This document shows positions 27,839 through 36,202 of a DNA stretch of 64,000 nucleotides, in pieces. Under the pieces are notes generated by a model. It had not been told where the DNA came from. It did not search any database and saw only the letters and a list, made by a program, of their open reading frames with translations. The first letter of the stretch is position 1; each line of letters opens with the position of its first letter. The stretch is from Pseudomonadota bacterium (GTDB lineage Bacteria; Pseudomonadota; Alphaproteobacteria; Reyranellales; Reyranellaceae), in the NCBI GenBank assembly GCA_018242505.1, contig JAFEBU010000026.1:1-64000 (forward strand), given 5' to 3'. Both the position numbers and the translations under genes were made by a program.

Positions 27839-28825
27839 TCAGGCTGCCTTTCGGCCGGAATACTTGGCGAGCCGCTCGTTGATGATGGCCTCCGCTTCGC
27901 GCATGGTGCGGTCGATCAACTCCTTGACCGTCGGGATGTCGTGGATGAGGCCCGCCACCATGCCGCACGACCAGGCACCGGCGTCCATCTCGCCGTCCTT
28001 CATGATGCGCGGATAGACGCCCGCGACCTCGGGCAGGATGTCCTCGAACTTGATCTTGGCGCCCAGTGCCTTCTCCTTCTCGAGCAGGCGGTCGACGGCG
28101 GCGTTCCTGAGCACGCGCTCGGTGTTGCGCAGCGGCCGCATGACGAGGCGAGTGTCGAGTTCGCTTGCCGCGACGAGGGCCTGCTTCACATGCTCGTGGA
28201 TCGGCGCCTCCCGGGTGGCCATGAAGCGCGTGCCCATGTTCATGCCGTCGGCGCCCAGCGACAGCGCCGCGACCAGCGAGCGGCCGTCGGCCATGCCGCC
28301 CGAGGCCACGAACGGGATTTTCAGTTCCTCGGCGGCGCGCGGCAGGAGGATGAAGTTCGGCACGTCGTCCTCGCCCGGATGGCCGCCGCACTCGAAGCCG
28401 TCGACGCTGACGGCGTCGCAGCCGATCGACTCGGCCTTGAGCGAATGGCGCACCGAGGTGCATTTGTGGATCACCTTGATGCCGGCTTCCTTGAGTGCCG
28501 GCAGCCACTTCTGCGGATTGTTGCCCGCCGTTTCGACGATCTTGACGCCGCCCTCGACGATGACGCGGATCAGGCCGGGATAGTCGGGCGGCGTCAGCGA
28601 CGGCAGGAAGGTGAGGTTCACGCCGAATGGCTTGGACGTCATCTCGCGGCAGCGCCGAATCTCGTTGGCGAGCTTCTCCGGCGTGCCCTGCGTGAGGCCG
28701 GTGATGATGCCCAGCCCGCCGGCATCGGATACCGCCGCCGCCATCTCGGCGAAGCCGACGAAATGCATGCCGCCCTGGATGATCGGATGCTCGATGCCGA
28801 AAAGTTCCGTGATCTTCGTCTTCAT
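27839..28825 (-). CDS. Nitronate monooxygenase family protein
   Basis: An FMN-dependent enzyme of 328 aa of the nitronate monooxygenase/2-nitropropane dioxygenase family. It oxidises alkyl nitronates; some relatives are enoyl reductases. The TIM-barrel landmarks are present: HPIIQGGMHFVG, SDAGGLGIITG, a GFECGGHPGE block with the likely catalytic His, and PFVASGGMADGRS. It is the last gene of a five-gene leftward operon, 37 nt after the enoyl-CoA hydratase gene. The true substrate is unknown. Confidence 0.85.
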   Translation of the reverse strand: MKTKITELFGIEHPIIQGGMHFVGFAEMAAAVSDAGGLGIITGLTQGTPEKLANEIRRCREMTSKPFGVNLTFLPSLTPPDYPGLIRVIVEGGVKIVETAGNNPQKWLPALKEAGIKVIHKCTSVRHSLKAESIGCDAVSVDGFECGGHPGEDDVPNFILLPRAAEELKIPFVASGGMADGRSLVAALSLGADGMNMGTRFMATREAPIHEHVKQALVAASELDTRLVMRPLRNTERVLRNAAVDRLLEKEKALGAKIKFEDILPEVAGVYPRIMKDGEMDAGAWSCGMVAGLIHDIPTVKELIDRTMREAEAIINERLAKYSGRKAA

Positions 28826-28862
28826 TGACTGCCCCTCCGTGGATTGCCGTTATAGGACAGCC

Positions 28863-29657
28863 TCATCGGCCCTGGAACCGCGCTTCCCGCCGCTCGGTGA
28901 AGGACCGGATGCCTTCCTTGGCGTCCTCCGTGTCCATGACCCTGGCATGGATCGCGGGGATCGCCGCGATCGCCATGCTCTCGCCGGCTTCGATGTATTT
29001 CAGCGCCGCCTCCTTCATGGCGCGCAATCCGAGCGGCGCATTGACGGCGATCCGTTGGGCGATCTCGACGGCGCGGGCAACCTGTTGTCCCGCCGGGACG
29101 ACTTCCTGGACGAGCCCGATCTGGAGCGCACGGGCGGCGTCGAACTCGTCGCACAGCATCAGGTGGTACATGGCATTGCCCCAGCCCGTGCGGGTGAGGA
29201 AGCGGAAGTGAGCGCCGCCCAGCGGCGCGATCCCGCGCCGGGACTCCATCTGGCAGAAGCGTGACGTATCGGCCGCGATCACGATGTCGGCGGCCAGCAT
29301 CATCTCGATGCCGACCGTGAGGCAGAGGCCTTGCACGGCGGCGACCACCGGCTTCAGCGTCCGGCGCCGGAGCGCGAAGGGATCGATATTGCCGGAGGCG
29401 GTGTCGCGCCGCTCGCGGTTGGGGCCGAAGAATTTCGGCATGTCGAGGCCTGCCGTGGTGTCGTTGCCGGCGAAACAGAGGATGGCGACCCACAGGGCAT
29501 CGTCACCGTCGAACGTAGTGAAGGCGTCCGACAGGTGCTGCATCATATCGGGCGTGAAGGCATTCTTCTTGGCGACATTGTCGACGGTGATCTTGAAGAC
29601 GCGGCCATCGATCTCCGTCCGGATCGAACCGGGCGACGCTGCTTGGGGCACGGTCAT
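28863..29657 (-). CDS. Enoyl-CoA hydratase/isomerase family protein
   Basis: A crotonase-fold enzyme of 264 aa. The oxyanion-hole segments are seen as WVAILCFAGNDTTAGLDMPKF and VQGLCLTVGIEMMLAADIVIA. The usual catalytic Glu in the second region is not obvious at its place (SRRGIAPLGG), so an isomerase or other crotonase reaction is possible. ATG at 29657 follows GAGGAG. The HxlR regulator gene ends 6 nt upstream. Confidence 0.85.
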   Translation of the reverse strand: MTVPQAASPGSIRTEIDGRVFKITVDNVAKKNAFTPDMMQHLSDAFTTFDGDDALWVAILCFAGNDTTAGLDMPKFFGPNRERRDTASGNIDPFALRRRTLKPVVAAVQGLCLTVGIEMMLAADIVIAADTSRFCQMESRRGIAPLGGAHFRFLTRTGWGNAMYHLMLCDEFDAARALQIGLVQEVVPAGQQVARAVEIAQRIAVNAPLGLRAMKEAALKYIEAGESMAIAAIPAIHARVMDTEDAKEGIRSFTERREARFQGR

Positions 29658-29663
29658 TCTCCT

Positions 29664-30173
29664 CTAGCGTTGATGGACGAGACGCGGCCGCTTCTTCTCG
29701 TCAGCCGGCAGGTTGCGCGGGCTGGCGGCGCCCGGCCCGCGATGGACGTGGACCTGGCGCGGGTCGAGCGGTTCGCCGCAACCCGAGCACACCATCACCG
29801 GATCGAAAGTCTTGCCGCAGGCGAGGTGCTGGTGGAGCAGGGGGCGGCCCTTCTTGCCGGCCATGTGGATGTCCCCCCAGTGAACGATCGCCATGATGAC
29901 GGGATAGAGGTCGCGGCCCTTCTGGGTCAGGCGGTATTCGTAGCGTGTCGGCCGTTCCTGGTAGGGCACTTTGGCCAGCACGAAATCCTTCACCAGCTTG
30001 CGCAGCCGGCTCGCCAGGATCGGCCGCGTGATGCCGAGCCGCTCCTGGAAATCCTCGAAGCGCCGCACCCGCAGGAAGCAGTCGCGCAGGATCAGCAGCG
30101 TCCAGCGATCGCCGATCACCGACACGGTGCGCGCCACCGAGCAGGCTTCGTTCTCCAGAGCGCTCCAACGCAT
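29664..30173 (-). CDS. HxlR-family transcriptional regulator
   Basis: A winged-helix regulator of 169 aa. The HxlR signature is clear: C-S-V-A at the N-terminus, IGDRWTLLILRDCF, RFEDFQERLGITRPILASRL and the wing segment RYEYRLTQKG. A C-terminal tail with CGKTFDPVMVCSGCG suggests a small metal site. The ATG at 30173 gives the usual MRWSALENEACSV start. It lies in the middle of the catabolic operon, so it probably controls that operon. Confidence 0.88.
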   Translation of the reverse strand: MRWSALENEACSVARTVSVIGDRWTLLILRDCFLRVRRFEDFQERLGITRPILASRLRKLVKDFVLAKVPYQERPTRYEYRLTQKGRDLYPVIMAIVHWGDIHMAGKKGRPLLHQHLACGKTFDPVMVCSGCGEPLDPRQVHVHRGPGAASPRNLPADEKKRPRLVHQR

Positions 30174-30183
30174 CGATGACCTC

Positions 30184-30807
30184 CTACTTGGCGGCCGCGA
30201 TCGCGTCCTCGACGTCGCGCAGCCTGTCCTTGCCGAAATAGATTTCGTCATCGACGAAGAAGGTGGGCGACCCGAAGGCGCCGCGGTCGACCGCGCGCTG
30301 GGTCTCGGCCATCAGCTCGTCCTTCACCTCCTGCGTCTGCACCAGCTCGAACAGGCGATCGGCCGGCAGGTTCGATTCGAGCAGCGCCGCGCGCAGGACG
30401 GCCGGATCGTCGAGCTTCTTGGGCTCGGCCCACATGTGACGATAGATCTCGTCGATATAGCGCTCGAAGATCCCGAGCTTCTTCGCGGCCACGGCGCCGC
30501 GCATGATCGCGAGCGTGTTGACCGGAAAATGCGGATTCATCTTGTAGCGCGCGATCTTGTGCCGGCGGAGGAAGCGCTCGGTTTCGAGCTGTTGATACTG
30601 CGGCTTGTTCTTGATGCCGGCATTGCTCTCCGCCGGCGAACGGTTGTTGGTGAGCTTGAAGACTCCGCCCAGCAGCACCGGCACGTAGGCGAACTTCACC
30701 CCCTGGCGCTTTTCGATCTCGGGAATGACGAGATGGCTCAGGTAGGCGTTGGGGCTTCCGAAATCGAACTGGAATTCGACCTTGGGTCTGTTGGATGTAT
30801 TGGGCAT
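30184..30807 (-). CDS. DsbA-family isomerase, 2-hydroxychromene-2-carboxylate isomerase type
   Basis: A kappa-GST-like thioredoxin-fold protein of 207 aa. The N-terminal FQFDFGSPNAYLSHL carries the Ser-Pro found in place of the DsbA cysteines in this isomerase group. The C-terminal GAFGSPTFFVDDEIYFG is the family cis-Pro region. Relatives use glutathione to isomerise aromatic ring-cleavage intermediates. It lies between the SDR and the HxlR regulator in the operon. The substrate is not known. Confidence 0.85.
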   Translation of the reverse strand: MPNTSNRPKVEFQFDFGSPNAYLSHLVIPEIEKRQGVKFAYVPVLLGGVFKLTNNRSPAESNAGIKNKPQYQQLETERFLRRHKIARYKMNPHFPVNTLAIMRGAVAAKKLGIFERYIDEIYRHMWAEPKKLDDPAVLRAALLESNLPADRLFELVQTQEVKDELMAETQRAVDRGAFGSPTFFVDDEIYFGKDRLRDVEDAIAAAK

Positions 30808-30814
30808 CGTGGGC

Positions 30815-31558
30815 TCACCATTTCTCTGCGAAGGGACGGATTTCGAGCTCGGAGCTCCAGGCGTCGCGCGGCTGCCGGTAGAGCGACCAGTAGGCCTCGG
30901 CCACGGCTTCGGGGCGCATCAGCCGGTCTGGCGGAAGAGTCTCCAGGGCCTCCGCGCCTTCGCGCGTCTTGATGCGCTCGCGGACCCAGGCGGTATCGAC
31001 GCCCGAGTCGATCACGAGATGGGCGACATGGATGTTCTTCGGCCCCAGCTCGCGGGCCGCCGCCTGCGCGACCGCGCGCAAGCCCGCCTTGGCCGAGGCG
31101 AAGGCGGCGTAGCCGACACCGCCGCGCAGGCTCGCCGTCGCGCCGGTGAAGAAGATGTTGCCCTTGCCGTGCGGCAGCATGAGGCGCGCGGCTTCGCGGC
31201 CGGCAAGGAAGCCCGAGTAGCACGCCATCTCCCACACCTTGCGGAACACGCGCTCGGTCGTGTCGAGCAGGGGGAAATTGACGTTGGCGCCGACGTTGAA
31301 GATACAGACCTCGAGCGGCGCCGTCCGATCGGCCTCCTGCAGGAAAGAGGTGATGTCCTCCTCCTTGCGCGCATCGAGCCCGCGTGCCGAAACCTTGCCG
31401 CCGGCTTTTTCGATGTCGGCCACGAGCGGCGCAAGCTTGTCGCCGTTGCGCCGGCCGGCAAAGACCGTGAAGCCCTCGGCCGCGAACTTCCGTGCGATCG
31501 CGGCGCCGATGAAGTCGCCCGCGCCGATCACGGCGGCCGTCGCCTGTCTGGGTGCCAT
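30815..31558 (-). CDS. SDR-family oxidoreductase
   Basis: A short-chain dehydrogenase/reductase-like protein of 247 aa, first gene of the leftward operon. The cofactor site is AVIGAGDFIGAAIA. The catalytic segment is atypical: TGATASLRGGVGYAAFASAKAG has an F in place of the usual Tyr before xxxK (FASAK), although a Y lies three residues earlier. The reaction is therefore uncertain. ATG at 31558 follows GGAGG. Confidence 0.82.
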   Translation of the reverse strand: MAPRQATAAVIGAGDFIGAAIARKFAAEGFTVFAGRRNGDKLAPLVADIEKAGGKVSARGLDARKEEDITSFLQEADRTAPLEVCIFNVGANVNFPLLDTTERVFRKVWEMACYSGFLAGREAARLMLPHGKGNIFFTGATASLRGGVGYAAFASAKAGLRAVAQAAARELGPKNIHVAHLVIDSGVDTAWVRERIKTREGAEALETLPPDRLMRPEAVAEAYWSLYRQPRDAWSSELEIRPFAEKW

Positions 31559-31795
31559 GGTGCCCTCCTGTGGCGCGACAGTGAGTTTGTTTTCAAAACC
31601 TGTCAAATAGCCCAGCAAGCGGACTTTTCAGGGCATCATGAGTTTTTCAGTGTCTTTTTCAAATGGGCGTTGGCGACGGCCGCGCATGTGGAGGCGGATG
31701 CCGCCTGTCGATCGGACATGGCGCGCCGACGGATTTCGCATGTGTCGCCGCCCGCCGGGCGGGAGTACCGTTGCCGCTGGTTCTGGGAGGAATCG

Positions 31796-33469
31796 ATGAG
31801 CTACGATCTCGTGATCAAGAACGGCATCGTGGTCGACGGCACCGGCGCCGAACGCTACCGGGCCGACGTCGCAATCGCCGACGGAAAGGTCGCCGACATC
31901 GGCAAGATCACCGACGGTGCCAAACGCACCATCGATGCCGACGGGCTGGTCGTGGCGCCGGGCTTCGTCGATCCGCACACCCACTACGATGCGCAGATCT
32001 GCTGGGACGGCGCGGTCACACCCTCGTCGTGGCACGGCGTCACCAGCGTGGTGATGGGCAATTGCGGCGTCGGCATCGCGCCCTGCAAGCAGGCGGCGCG
32101 CGAGATCGCCATGCGCGACCTGGTGAGCGTCGAGGGCATACCCTTCGACGTCCTGAACAAGGGCATCACCTGGGATTGGGAGACGTTTCCGCAGTTCATG
32201 GATGCCGCCGCGGCCCGCAAGCCGTCGCTCAACCTCGCCTTCATCGCGCCGCTCACCCCGTTCCGTCACTACGTGATGGGCGAAGCCTCGATGGAGCGGG
32301 CCGCCAACGCCGAAGAGACGGCGAAGATCGCGGCCCTGCTCGCCGAAGCCGTCGATGCCGGCGCACTCGGCTTCTCGTCGACCACGCTCAACCAGCACAT
32401 GGGCTTCGAGGGCAAGCCGCTCGCCTGCCGCAATGCCAGCCGCGAGGAGCTCAAGGCCTATGCCAACGTCCTGAAGAGACGCGGCAAGGGCGCGATCGAG
32501 ATTGCGCTCACCCGCCAGGTCGGCGTGCTCGAGCAGGACCAGTGCGAGCTCCTGGATTTCCTGCTCGACGAAAGCGGCCGGCCGGTGACCTTCATCGCCC
32601 TGTTCGATCGCGACGACATCCCGGAGGCCGTGCGCAACACGCTGCGGCTTGCCGCGCCCATGATCGCCAAGGGCGCGCGGCCGCAGACCTCGCCGCTGCC
32701 GCTCACGCGCGAGATCAACATGGACAATCCGTTCTCCTTCGCGGCCTTTCCGTCGTGGAAGCGGGTGTTCGTGGACACCTCGAAGCCGGCACAGAAGGCG
32801 GTCTATGCCGATCCGGCCTTCCGCAACCAGTTCCGCGAGGACCTCAAGAACCCGACCGGCTTCAGCAACTGGGGCCGGGTCGCGGTGCATACCGTCAAGA
32901 ATCCGGCGCTGAAGCATCTCGAGGACAAGTCGATTGCCCAGATCGCCCGGGAGCAAGGCAAGGACGGCGTCGATGCCTTCCTCGATACGGTGCTGGCCGA
33001 CAATCTCGAGTGCGAGCTCACCATGGCCTCGTGGAACACGCGCGAGGACCGCATGCGCGAGCTTCTGAACAACAAGTCGATCCTGATGGCGCTGGGCGAC
33101 GGCGGGGCGCATGTCGACATGCTGTGCGATGCGGGCTACCCGACCTACCTGCTCGGCACCTGGGTGCGCGAAAAGGAAGCGATCACGCTGGAGGAGGGCG
33201 TGCGCAAGCTCACCTCCGATCCCGCGGACCTGTTCGGCCTGAAGGATCGCGGCCGTCTCGCCAAGGGTGCGCCGGCGGACGTCGCGATCTTCGATCCCGC
33301 GCGCATCGGCTCCACCAACCACGGCGAGCGCCGCTACGACCTCCCCGGCGGCGCCAAGCGCATCGTGATGCCGTCGAAAGGCGTCGAGTACACGCTCGTC
33401 AACGGCGCGGTTACATGGGATCAGGGCAAGCTCACCGAGGCGAAGAACGGCGAGGTGCTGCGCGGGTGA
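31796..33469 (+). CDS. Amidohydrolase, N-acyl-D-amino-acid deacylase type
   Basis: A metal-dependent hydrolase of 557 aa. The urease-like composite barrel has the first metal site DPHTHYDAQ, a likely metal-bridging Cys/Glu region (VVMGNCGVG), and a late GDGGAHVDMLCDAGY. The start follows GGGAGG at 5 nt. It is divergent from the SDR operon across a 237-nt gap. D-aminoacylase is the nearest named relative, but the length and insertions fit the broader group of unknown substrate. Confidence 0.85.
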   Translation: MSYDLVIKNGIVVDGTGAERYRADVAIADGKVADIGKITDGAKRTIDADGLVVAPGFVDPHTHYDAQICWDGAVTPSSWHGVTSVVMGNCGVGIAPCKQAAREIAMRDLVSVEGIPFDVLNKGITWDWETFPQFMDAAAARKPSLNLAFIAPLTPFRHYVMGEASMERAANAEETAKIAALLAEAVDAGALGFSSTTLNQHMGFEGKPLACRNASREELKAYANVLKRRGKGAIEIALTRQVGVLEQDQCELLDFLLDESGRPVTFIALFDRDDIPEAVRNTLRLAAPMIAKGARPQTSPLPLTREINMDNPFSFAAFPSWKRVFVDTSKPAQKAVYADPAFRNQFREDLKNPTGFSNWGRVAVHTVKNPALKHLEDKSIAQIAREQGKDGVDAFLDTVLADNLECELTMASWNTREDRMRELLNNKSILMALGDGGAHVDMLCDAGYPTYLLGTWVREKEAITLEEGVRKLTSDPADLFGLKDRGRLAKGAPADVAIFDPARIGSTNHGERRYDLPGGAKRIVMPSKGVEYTLVNGAVTWDQGKLTEAKNGEVLRG

Positions 33470-33490
33470 GCGGCTCGGGCGTCGCGGCCG

Positions 33491-33664
33491 TCAGTCCGGC
33501 AATCGGGCGCGGGAAGTGTGCATGTTCCGGGGATCGCCATCGGCCAGCAGTTTGCCTTCCCTGACCAGGGCAACGACGCGCAGCAGGAGCAGCAGATCGC
33601 CGATCTGGTCGTAGGGCTCGGAATTGGAGATCACGGTCTCCATGACAAGGCTTGGGGTTCGCTG
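33491..33664 (-). pseudogene. Severed C-terminal segment of the DUF1835/DUF3658 gene
   Basis: Directly after the TGA that ends the gene at 33665-34270, the same frame stays open for 57 codons to a TGA at 33491-33493. The encoded residues (for example EPYDQIGDLLLLLRVVALV, then GKLLADGD) look like the end of a DUF3658 domain. No start codon with a ribosome site precedes it; the first ATG is at 33643. This is best read as the tail of the same protein cut off by a nonsense TGA, or reached by readthrough. Confidence 0.6.
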
Positions 33665-34270
33665 TCATGTCGTGGTCGCCCGCTCGAGCAGCAGGTGATC
33701 GAAATGGTCGATCGGCGCCGATTCCATGCCCCTTGGCGTCACGACGCGAAAGGGCGCGTTCTCCGCGCGTAACCGACGCCACAGGCTGCAGGCCTCCTCG
33801 CGCTCCCGGTTCGTGATTGGTCGCGCTGTTTCGATCAGCGGCGCCAACCGCTCCGGCTGCAGGATGGACAGCTTTCCCGGATGAATCGTGGCCGTCGAGC
33901 CGTCGCGACGTGTGGCGATCCATTGCAGATCCGTGACGTCGACGATGTCGAAGGGTCGATCGCCGATCCGATGGGCAAAGGCGAGGAAGAAGGCGAGTTC
34001 CGACGCGGAATGGCGCCCGAACCAGACGACGAGCCTCTCGTCGCTTGTCGCGATTCGATCCCGGAAGGCCGTCAGATCGCCGTCGACGTCCTCGGTCTCG
34101 TAGACGCGCGCCCACCATACTTCCCGCGTCGGAGGATCGTCGGGATCGACCGGACCGCAACTGAGATCGTCCCAATTCCGCAACACCTCGTCGGTGCGTC
34201 CGCTATCGCCGATCGCAGATTGCAGCGCGCCGCCTGCCGAGTCGCCCGGCGCGACATGAAGCGTTGCCAC
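33665..34270 (-). CDS. DUF1835/DUF3658 protein, interrupted by an in-frame TGA
   Basis: A protein of 201 aa whose N-terminus (ATLHVAPGDSAGGALQSAI) is the DUF1835 opening, with DDLSCGPVDP and VWFGRHSASELAF further on. DUF3658 normally follows it; here it starts (WRRLRAENAPFRVV, PIDHFDHLLLERA) and is then cut by TGA at 33665-33667. GTG at 34270 gives the expected N-terminus. An ATG at 34309 has AGGAGGT upstream but would overlap the NIPSNAP gene by 29 nt. Function is unknown for the family. The TGA lies where a Trp would be plausible and is followed by C, the leakiest stop context. Confidence 0.65.
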   Translation of the reverse strand: MATLHVAPGDSAGGALQSAIGDSGRTDEVLRNWDDLSCGPVDPDDPPTREVWWARVYETEDVDGDLTAFRDRIATSDERLVVWFGRHSASELAFFLAFAHRIGDRPFDIVDVTDLQWIATRRDGSTATIHPGKLSILQPERLAPLIETARPITNREREEACSLWRRLRAENAPFRVVTPRGMESAPIDHFDHLLLERATTT

Positions 34271-34280
34271 GGGGGCGGCC

Positions 34281-34607
34281 TTACGGGTGCGGGCCCCAGG
34301 GAGCCGCATGCAGCAGCTTCACCTCCTGCGTCATCACCAGCGGACGGAATTTGGCGGCGAAGCCTTCGGAGAAGTCGATGTTGGCGAAGACGGCCGCCCA
34401 ATGCGCGCGGCGGCCCGCGTCGTCGTCGAATTTCCAGAGATGGACGATCTGGTTGATCGTTCCCGTGTCGCCCTGGAAGTAGCCGACCAGGTTCTTGTCG
34501 TGTCCGCCCTTTTGCAGCGCCGGAAAGCCGAACTGCTGGTAGAGTTTGACGGCCTCGGCCATCTTTCCGACGTAGAGCGTGTAGGTCCTGAGCTCGTAGA
34601 GCGCCAT
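34281..34607 (-). CDS. NIPSNAP family protein
   Basis: A small cytoplasmic protein of 108 aa with the ferredoxin-like NIPSNAP fold: MALYELRTYTLYVGKMAEAV at the start, LVGYFQGDTGTINQIVHLW in the middle. Family members are small dimeric proteins, often near catabolic genes, with no fixed reaction. It precedes the DUF1835 gene by about 10 nt and is divergent from the nitroreductase. Confidence 0.87.
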   Translation of the reverse strand: MALYELRTYTLYVGKMAEAVKLYQQFGFPALQKGGHDKNLVGYFQGDTGTINQIVHLWKFDDDAGRRAHWAAVFANIDFSEGFAAKFRPLVMTQEVKLLHAAPWGPHP

Positions 34608-34668
34608 GGGTGTGCATCCTCTTCGTTGCGCCGCCCTGTCACTCTGCCGAAACAAAATGGAGGAGCCA

Positions 34669-35298
34669 ATGCCCGACCTGTTCGAGATCATGGAGACCTG
34701 TCGGTCGATGCGGCGCCTGAAGCCGGACCCTGTGCCGGACGAGCTGATCGAGAAGATCCTTCGCGCCGGCCTGTGCGCGCCGAACGGCGGCAACTTCCAG
34801 CGCTGGCGTTTCCTGGTGATCAAGGATCGCAAGATCAAGGAAGCCGTGCAGGCGCTCTACAAGCGCGCCTTCGACGAGACGATCGGTCCGCGCTACCTCG
34901 CGAGCGAACCGCCGCCCGGCGTCAGCAAGGAGCGCTATCTCCGGCAGCACGCCGCCGTGGCCTACCTGACCGATCATTTCCACGAGGCGCCGGTCTGGAT
35001 CGTCGCCTGCCAGGAGGATGGCGCCGCGCCCAACCGGGCCTCCGGCGCCTCCGTCTATCCCGCCGTCCAGAACATGATCCTGGCGGCGCGGGCGCTGGGC
35101 CTCGGCACGACGCTGACCACCCGGCATCTTCTCTTCGAGAAGGAAGCGGAGGCCGCGCTCGGCCTGCCGCGCGGCGTGCACTCCTACGCGATCCTGCCGA
35201 TCGGCTACCCGATGGGCAGGTTCGGCCCGACCCGGCGGACGCCGCTGGAGCAGATCGTCTACCAGGATCGCTGGGGCGAGCCCTATCGCGCCCGTTAG
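34669..35298 (+). CDS. Nitroreductase family protein
   Basis: An FMN-dependent oxidoreductase of 209 aa. The family opening (MPDLFEIMETCRSMRRLK) with FMN-contacting Arg/Ser, the APNGGNFQRWRF block, and ASVYPAVQNMILAARALGLG are all visible. ATG at 34669 has GGAGG 5 nt upstream; ATG at 34657 would add four residues. It reduces nitro groups or quinones in relatives; the substrate here is open. Confidence 0.88.
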   Translation: MPDLFEIMETCRSMRRLKPDPVPDELIEKILRAGLCAPNGGNFQRWRFLVIKDRKIKEAVQALYKRAFDETIGPRYLASEPPPGVSKERYLRQHAAVAYLTDHFHEAPVWIVACQEDGAAPNRASGASVYPAVQNMILAARALGLGTTLTTRHLLFEKEAEAALGLPRGVHSYAILPIGYPMGRFGPTRRTPLEQIVYQDRWGEPYRAR

Positions 35299-35338
35299 GA
35301 GACGGACCACGAGGTTGGGAGACGGACCGCGAGGCTCG
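35299..35338. repeat. 20-bp direct repeat, two copies
   Basis: Immediately after the nitroreductase stop the motif gagacggaccRcgaggYtSg occurs twice in tandem. The two copies differ at three positions. Confidence 0.7.
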
Positions 35339-35346
35339 GTCTCCCT

Positions 35347-35454
35347 CCCTGTGGCTGCTCAGTGGTGCGCGCTCCCCGTGGCAACTCAGCGCTGTGTGCT
35401 CTCTGTGGCGACCCGGCGGTGCGCGCTCCCTGTGGCGATTCAGCGATACGAGAT
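35347..35454. repeat. 27-bp imperfect tandem repeat, four copies
   Basis: Four 27-bp units begin at 35347, 35374, 35401 and 35428. Each carries ctgtggc (ccgtggc in the second) at the same offset and a gtgcgcgct-like end. The unit length is a multiple of 3, but no supported gene runs through it. The rest of 35299-35672 shows no gene. Confidence 0.75.
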
Positions 35455-35672
35455 GCGACGCAGCGGCGCGAGGATGCGGGAGCGGACCTGCCGTCGCTCA
35501 CCTTCGCCGGCGTTCCCGAGGATCGGGCCTTGCGTCGGGCGAGGGCAGGCGCCGCCAGGGTTCCGCGCGCCGCCCGTCGCTTTCCACGAAGCGGGGCAAG
35601 GAGACGCCAGGGAAGACGCGCGACCGCAACCGCCGCCAGCGCTCGGCGGTCCGTCTGCCGAGGGGCCGATGC

Positions 35673-35996
35673 TCAATCGAGGACGATCGGCCGATCCTCG
35701 GGCCAGCCAACCTGCAGCACCTCGCTCCGCAGCGCCTCCAGGCGTGCGCGCGCCCCGGCCGCCGCGTCGATCGCCGGCGGGTGCGCCGTGCCGTAGCTCG
35801 AGAGCGCCCTGAGCGGCACCTGCAGCGCCGCCCAGGCCATGAGGACGGCGATGCGGTTGACGGGATTGGGGGCGGTTGCGAACCGGGCCAGAGCGACGTG
35901 GAGGTCGGCTTCGGCCTGCCGCCACAACCCGATCGCGGCCTCAAGCTCAGGCGGCATCGCCCGAGGCAACGCCTCTTTTCTTTTTCGTTTGAACAC
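35673..35996 (-). CDS. Hypothetical protein
   Basis: A small protein of 107 aa that I do not recognise. GTG at 35996 is preceded by GGAAGGA. The N-terminus is basic (FKRKRKEALPR), followed by predicted helices (MPPELEAAIGLWRQAEADLH, then VNRIAVLMAWAALQVP). No signal peptide or metal motif is seen. A later start at codon 14 is possible. Support comes from the ribosome site and coding-like composition only. Confidence 0.5.
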   Translation of the reverse strand: MFKRKRKEALPRAMPPELEAAIGLWRQAEADLHVALARFATAPNPVNRIAVLMAWAALQVPLRALSSYGTAHPPAIDAAAGARARLEALRSEVLQVGWPEDRPIVLD

Positions 35997-36202
35997 GGTG
36001 CGATTCCTTCCAGGGGCGGCGCATGTTCCAACAACGCACGCCGCGGGGATTGGCTCCCGGCGGGCCGTGGCGCAGCGCCGGGTGCCGGCGCGTCGCGGCT
36101 CGACCTGCAGGCTTTGTCCCATCGTTGCCCTGCCCCGGGCATGCGGGCGGCGGAGCGCCGACCGGGTGCACTCGCCCCTGGTCCGCCCTTGGTCGGTCCC
36201 CG

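Noticed and set aside
33665..33667. Selenocysteine codon
   Set aside because: The TGA lies in a family without selenoproteins, near no redox motif, and I see no convincing SECIS-like hairpin after it; nonsense mutation or readthrough is simpler.
35347..35454. CRISPR array
   Set aside because: 27-bp units are contiguous, imperfect and without spacers.
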